A DNA stretch of 64,000 nt, from contig CALZFC010000006.1 of assembly GCA_945643635.1 (NCBI GenBank), forward strand, positions 4,711,001 through 4,775,000, given 5' to 3'. Under the pieces are notes generated by a model. The model had not been told where the DNA came from and ran no database searches. It saw only the letters and a program-made list of their open reading frames with translations. A program made the translations under genes and the position numbers. How positions within the stretch are numbered: position 1 is the stretch's first letter; each line of letters opens with the position of its first letter. Shown here one piece after another: positions 59,631-64,000 of this stretch. Source of the stretch: Allodiplogaster sudhausi (lineage: Eukaryota; Nematoda; Chromadorea; Rhabditida; Diplogasteridae).

Positions 59631-62217
59631 AAATTCTTCCCTACTTCCAGATCGGCACTGCGCAGCTCTTCCTGGCCCGTTCCTCCTCGCGCACCTCAAA
59701 CTTCTCCTCTCCCCTCGTCTACGCTGACTTTGCCTTCTCGCAGCTGCTCAAGGAGGAGAAGCGCAATCCGAGTGCCAAGAACCCGCCCGGCGCAATTCAA
59801 ATGCATGTTGCAGCGAATCAGGCCAAGGTTTGTCGAGTCTCTCTCTCTCCCTTTCTCTCTCTCTCTCTATCTTTCTCTCTCTCCCCCCCTTACTCTCTCT
59901 CTCTCTCTCTCCCTCTGCAGGTTCCCTCGGTGGTGACCACCTACTGGTGCGTTGTCCAGAAGCTGCCCACCTTTGTGAGCAAGCAAAAGTTTCACGTCAC
60001 ATGGGTTAGTAAGCAGAAATATAGCCACATGGAAAGTAACAATCTAAATATATGAGTCACATATTTTGAAGAAAAAAAAGATAAAATATCTAATATTATA
60101 TAACCATAGCCAGTTCTTGGAAAATAACAATATTAATATATAATTTATTACTTGGTATTTCCTACTAGATTTGAAAGGAAAGTAAATTTATAATATATAA
60201 TTGAATTTAATTTAAATGTTTAAAATTTGATAGCTCTGGTCGAACATCACGCGCGGCAACGAGCACCTCGTACATCATCTCATGCTCTTCCACTGCCCGA
60301 CCGGAGAGCAGCAGGTTTTATTATTATTTTATTATTTTATTATTTTTCTTACTTTTATTTTTCCATTATTAATTTTTTTTTAGATTCTATTAAATATTCC
60401 CCATACTTTAAAAAGAACGTAAGCAGTCAAATATTGAAAATAATCAATTAATTATTTTATTTTAATAGTATATGAATGTTAAAAAGAAATCCGGAATAAA
60501 CAAAATATTATTTTTATCTCACCTCAGGAATTCGACGGCGACTGTAACGATCCGCGCAAGCCGAAGGCGGCTGCCGCGTGCTCCAAGGTCATTGGAGCGA
60601 TTTCGATGGGCGAAGGGGTCAGTGAATAGTTTTGGTCTTGCGACGACCCTTCTAGCCCCTTACCGTAACCAGAGGAAAAAAGGTACTGTCGATCTGACAG
60701 ACCCACCCTGATTTTGGGTCTTCCTGAAGTCCTACTCCTCCATGTTTTTGAGTAACATTGAGGCAGATACAGCAAACCCACCCTGGTTTCCAGGCCCAAT
60801 ATCTCCTTCCCCATCTCAATTCTCAGGGTCATCGACAGTGGCTTTTATTCCCTGATGGGCCTCGTAGTTTTGGTCTTGAGACGACCCTTACGAGCCCATA
60901 TACCGTAACCAATCGATAGACTCTTTCCCTCACAAGCCTATTACAGTAACCAATAGACAGACCCCCTAACCTCGCCTGCCCCCGTCCCAGCCAAAGAGAC
61001 CCCTGACTCGTCGACATAATAATTATTATATTAATTTTTCAAGTACTTTTTAAAATAAATATAAATGGAACATATTAGTAAAAAAAATCAACAAATATAA
61101 AAAAATGAAATGTAAAATAAACCTTGATAATCATAAAATTGAACTCGCCATCAGCCAATCGAGTATCCTCCCGAGGCGGGGCTTCCCTTTGGCGGCGCCA
61201 CCTTCAACCCGTACGTCATGATTGAGATTCACTACAACAACGTCGCCAAGACGGCCGGCATCCGAGACTCGTCGGGTTTCGATCTCGTGCTCACGCCGCA
61301 GCTGAGGTTTTGTGTTGTTGTTGGGTTTTTATTTATTTTGGCAAAAAAAAAACATTCCACGAATGGAACTTTTATTTACACCATACGAAAGTCCGTAATT
61401 AATTTTTTTTTAAATTATATAAAGTCACAGTAATTTGTTCTGTATATTGATATATTGAAAAAAAAACATTTCAAGGGTACACGTACGCAAAAATTTCTCC
61501 TTCTTCCTTTTACAGACCAAACGACGCGGGAATCATCGAATTCGGAGTGATCTACGGGGACGCCCTCTCCATTCCGCCCCACCAGAAGAGATTCGCCATG
61601 AGTGGATACTGCACGGCGGACTGCACCAACTATGTCAGGGGCCATCTCTCTTTCACTCTCTCTCTACCTCTACCTCTCTCTCTCTCTCTCTCCCTCTCTT
61701 CCTCTCTCTCTCTTTCTCCCTCTGTCGTCTGTCTCTCTTACAATAGTACTCTCTCCCACTCTTTCTCTCCTTGGGAATCTTAATTCTTCAACAAAAAAAA
61801 TCTTAATATATCTATTGTGTTTTGCATCGCAATAGAAAGCTTTTCATTAGGCTTTCAACTATTTTAAACCTTATTTTTAAAACGAAAGAAGTTTGCAGTT
61901 CCCGGAAGACGGAATCAACGTCTTCATCTCGCAGATGCACGGGCATCTCGTCGCACGCAAGCTGTGGAGCTCACTTTATAGGTTGGAAGGAGAGAGAGAG
62001 AGGGATAGGGAGGGAAAGAGGAGAGAGAGAGTGGAGAGAGAGAGAGAATTAGAGAGTTAGGGTGTGAGGTAACTATTCTTCTAGGGATGGTGTGAAGATA
62101 ACGGAGATCAACCGTGACGACCACTACTCGCCCCACTGGCAGCATGTCAACACGCTCAATCCGACCGTGCATATCAAAAGGGTCAGGAGATTACTGGTCT
62201 CATTCTCTCTCTCTCTT

Positions 62218-62250
<33 letters not shown>

Positions 62251-63386
62251 GCTTTTTCTCTTCTCTCTCTCTCTTCTCTCCTCTCTCTCTCTCTCCCTTC
62301 CTCTTGCAGGGTGACGTCATCGCAACCACATGCATCTACGACACGACGAAGCACGCCAAAGTAGTCCGGGTTAGTTCTCCTTTATGTATTTAGACATTTT
62401 GAAAAGTATCTAACAATAAGTTGTAATGTAACATAATATAAAATAAAATAATTACCAAATTAAATTTTTTAAACCATACAAGAGCAATTACTAAAAACAG
62501 TAGTTATTAAATGTAATAATAATTTAACAACACTTTCCAGGGCGGCTACGGTATCGAGGACGAGATGTGCATCAGCTACAATTACTATTGGCCAGCAAGC
62601 GAGATCGAGATGTGCAAGAGCGCCGTGAACAACGAGACTCTCCATCGATTCTTCGCTTCCAAGTTGGTGGTCGAGGGCCGTAATTTAGGACGGCATTATA
62701 GGGCCGTAATTTAGGACGGCATTATAGGGCCGTAATTTAGCGAAATACAAAAAATTGTATTTAAAGTGTTTCGATGAATTTTATATTTAAAAAAAACATT
62801 TTCCAACATCTAGATGTATGACTGGTTAAAATAAATAAGCTTGATAATATTATTGATAAATGAATGAACGATATATTGCCAGGGGCGTGAAGAACGGCCA
62901 GCTGACGATTGCTGAGAAGTACGATTCGGTGGAGTGGAACGAAGAGAACGTCCGCGACCTCTCGGAGATGTTCGCAGTCGCGCCCCTCAACCAGCACTGC
63001 TACCGCTTCGATGGATCGACGTATCCGGTTAGGACTTTTGTATTTATGACAAAAATAATATTATTATCATTATTACTATTATTTTTGAAGAGTTTATTAT
63101 TTTAATACTATGAATGATATCACTTACAATATATAGTTGTTTGTTTTCTATTATGCGAAAATTTCTTACAATATTCTCTCTAATGCATATTTGTAAAATG
63201 TATAAGATTGTCTTAAATATATCAATTTATTTTGAAAATTTTGATTATTATTATTACATAAAATAAGATAAATTAAATTTTCAGGGTCACCCAACGAACT
63301 GGAGCAAGATCGAGCATCCCCACCTGACTTTCGGTGCGTATGACAAAGGAAGAGCACGCTACGAGTGCCAGGCACTCAACGACTAA
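57592..63386 (+). CDS. tbh-1: Tyramine/dopamine beta-hydroxylase family copper monooxygenase, 15 exons
   Basis: Copper type II, ascorbate-dependent monooxygenase; in nematodes the expected member makes octopamine from tyramine in secretory vesicles. Exons: 57592-57678, 57873-58037, 59075-59209, 59651-59827, 59921-60004, 60234-60314, 60528-60617, 61155-61306, 61516-61633, 61899-61981, 62085-62181, 62310-62369, 62541-62662, 62883-63027, 63285-63386. All introns are GT-AG and the frame is open for 565 residues, normal for the family. Seen: signal peptide (MRLLLLLLATVAPTALGG), a DOMON-like segment (about 30-130), TTYWC, CuA ligands HH at 230-231 (LVHHLMLFHC) and H299 (IEIHYNN), CuB ligands HGH at 377-379 and Met 452 (DEMCISY). 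The usual family motifs HYSPHWQ, CKSAV and the late Cys are present. The start lies directly behind a pyrimidine-AG acceptor. Assignment as tyramine rather than dopamine hydroxylase or MOXD1-like is an inference from the host group. Confidence 0.92.
58076..58340. repeat. 36-bp minisatellite in tbh intron 2
   Basis: Seven to eight units with the pattern CCCCCGATTTCATGGAGGAC and TTTGGGGTTCTA. As the unit is a multiple of three, one frame stays open for 106 codons (repeating TPDFMEDFGVLY), but it lies between a good donor (58038) and the exon 3 acceptor and is intronic. Confidence 0.85.
58986..59015 (+). other. Duplicated 5' edge of tbh exon 3
   Basis: About 30 bp behind a ccag acceptor repeat the beginning of exon 3 (59075-59104) with two changes, then run into a CT array. 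Using this copy as exon 3 would lead into Ser/Leu-rich array translation, so it is treated as a decoy acceptor from a local duplication. Confidence 0.6.
59358..59550. mobile_element. 193-bp hAT-like MITE in tbh intron 3
   Basis: Terminal inverted repeats of 23 bp with one mismatch: CAGGG(T/G) then AAAAAAGGGTGGTCCGA, of which 17 bp are perfect (59364-59380 and 59528-59544). CAGGG ends suggest the hAT group. The flanks are CT array, so an 8-bp duplication cannot be proved. Confidence 0.65.
62675..62742. repeat. 26-bp tandem repeat in tbh intron 13
   Basis: About 2.6 copies of GGGCCGTAATTTAGGACGGC plus ATTATA, starting directly after the donor of exon 13. Confidence 0.8.
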
Positions 63387-63666
63387 TCCGATTAATCGGA
63401 AAATCACCATTATCGATTTCGTCACTTTTATTCTGCTACTCTCTTTATTCCCTCATCCTTATCATCGATTTTCCCTAATTTTGTTATCCTTTTCTCGTTT
63501 TTTAAACCAGTTCTTGTTAATAATGTTAACTTAGTCAACCGTCCGCTCTGGATATGTGAATATCCTTATTGTTGTTAGAAGCTTTAGTTTTCTTATAATT
63601 AACTAAAATTATATGTTCAGAGTGCATGACATATTTGTTTAATGTTGTTTATGTATTGTGCGTTGG

Positions 63667-63672
63667 AATAAA
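63667..63672 (+). promoter_or_regulatory. Polyadenylation signal of tbh
   Basis: AATAAA about 280 bases past the tbh stop codon, in AT-rich 3' sequence. The rest of 63387-64000 shows no further coding signal. Confidence 0.45.
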
Positions 63673-64000
63673 CAATTCTTGACTTTTCATTTTAAGACCA
63701 GAAGTTTCAATATTAAAAAAAAGCTCGATGATGTCGCAGTTGATATTCCAAGTAATTTAGTGACCAAGAAATTACGCATTTTGACGGCGTTATTTCTTGG
63801 TCAATAGATTAAGTCAGCTTTTCTGTGTATGTCTATGCGCTTTAGCTTGGAAACCGTTGTTTGAGAAATGTTAAACTTGTTATTGAACAATGAATGTGAA
63901 AATGTTGAAAATATTGGCGATATTTCTCGCGCATTTTTTTTTTAAATAATTATTTAATTGCAGTACCAAAAGTTTTCACTTTTTACTGCCTCTCTATTCT

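Larger units (their letters stand above)
57690..62305. repeat. CT arrays in tbh introns
   Basis: Arrays at 57690-57871, 58975-58985 and 59020-59073, 59555-59630, 59840-59918, 61650-61730, 62195-62300, all CT on the coding strand and mostly touching the next 3' splice site; one GA array at 61988-62050. Confidence 0.8.

Overview
The window is eukaryotic and most likely from a nematode. It carries a seven-transmembrane chemoreceptor of the nematode serpentine type, an SCP/TAPS (CAP-domain) gene with nematode-style spacing, and start codons directly behind pyrimidine-AG acceptors that look like spliced-leader trans-splice sites. Coding DNA is split into many short exons whose phases can be followed exactly. 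The species was not identified.

Layout. Positions 1-22,690 hold no convincing gene. They are AT-rich DNA built from dispersed repeat families tied to (CT)n/(GA)n arrays, plus a 1.7-kb long inverted repeat at 6.4-8.2 kb. A small secreted PAN/thrombospondin-1 protein is encoded at 22.7-23.8 kb. Repeats resume from 23.8 to 36 kb, including composite elements that fold back on themselves (best at 31.8-33.5 kb) and three copies of one GC-rich unit. A complete 7-exon chemoreceptor gene lies at 36.1-39.0 kb, with a Tc1/mariner-like element and a smaller hairpin element in its last intron. A CAP-domain gene with two frame breaks lies at 42.3-43.2 kb, next to two hairpin elements and between two identical 55-bp direct repeats.

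The last third is gene-dense. A 25-exon Enhancer of zeste homologue (minus strand, 46.1-56.3 kb, 795 residues by my splice model) stands head-to-head with a 15-exon copper monooxygenase of the dopamine/tyramine beta-hydroxylase family (plus strand, 57.6-63.4 kb, 565 residues). Both models stay in frame through every exon. The first would act in chromatin (H3K27 methylation); the second would make octopamine or a related amine in the secretory pathway. I see no functional link between neighbouring genes beyond the shared intergenic region of the last two.

Noteworthy patterns: a family of (CT)n-core-(GA)n composite repeats that form fold-backs; an apparent excess of GC-AG introns; duplicated exon edges in both large genes, one giving an in-frame 36-nt candidate exon within the E(z) CXC domain; several small hairpin transposons with defined ends; and pyrimidine arrays expanded up to 3' splice sites.
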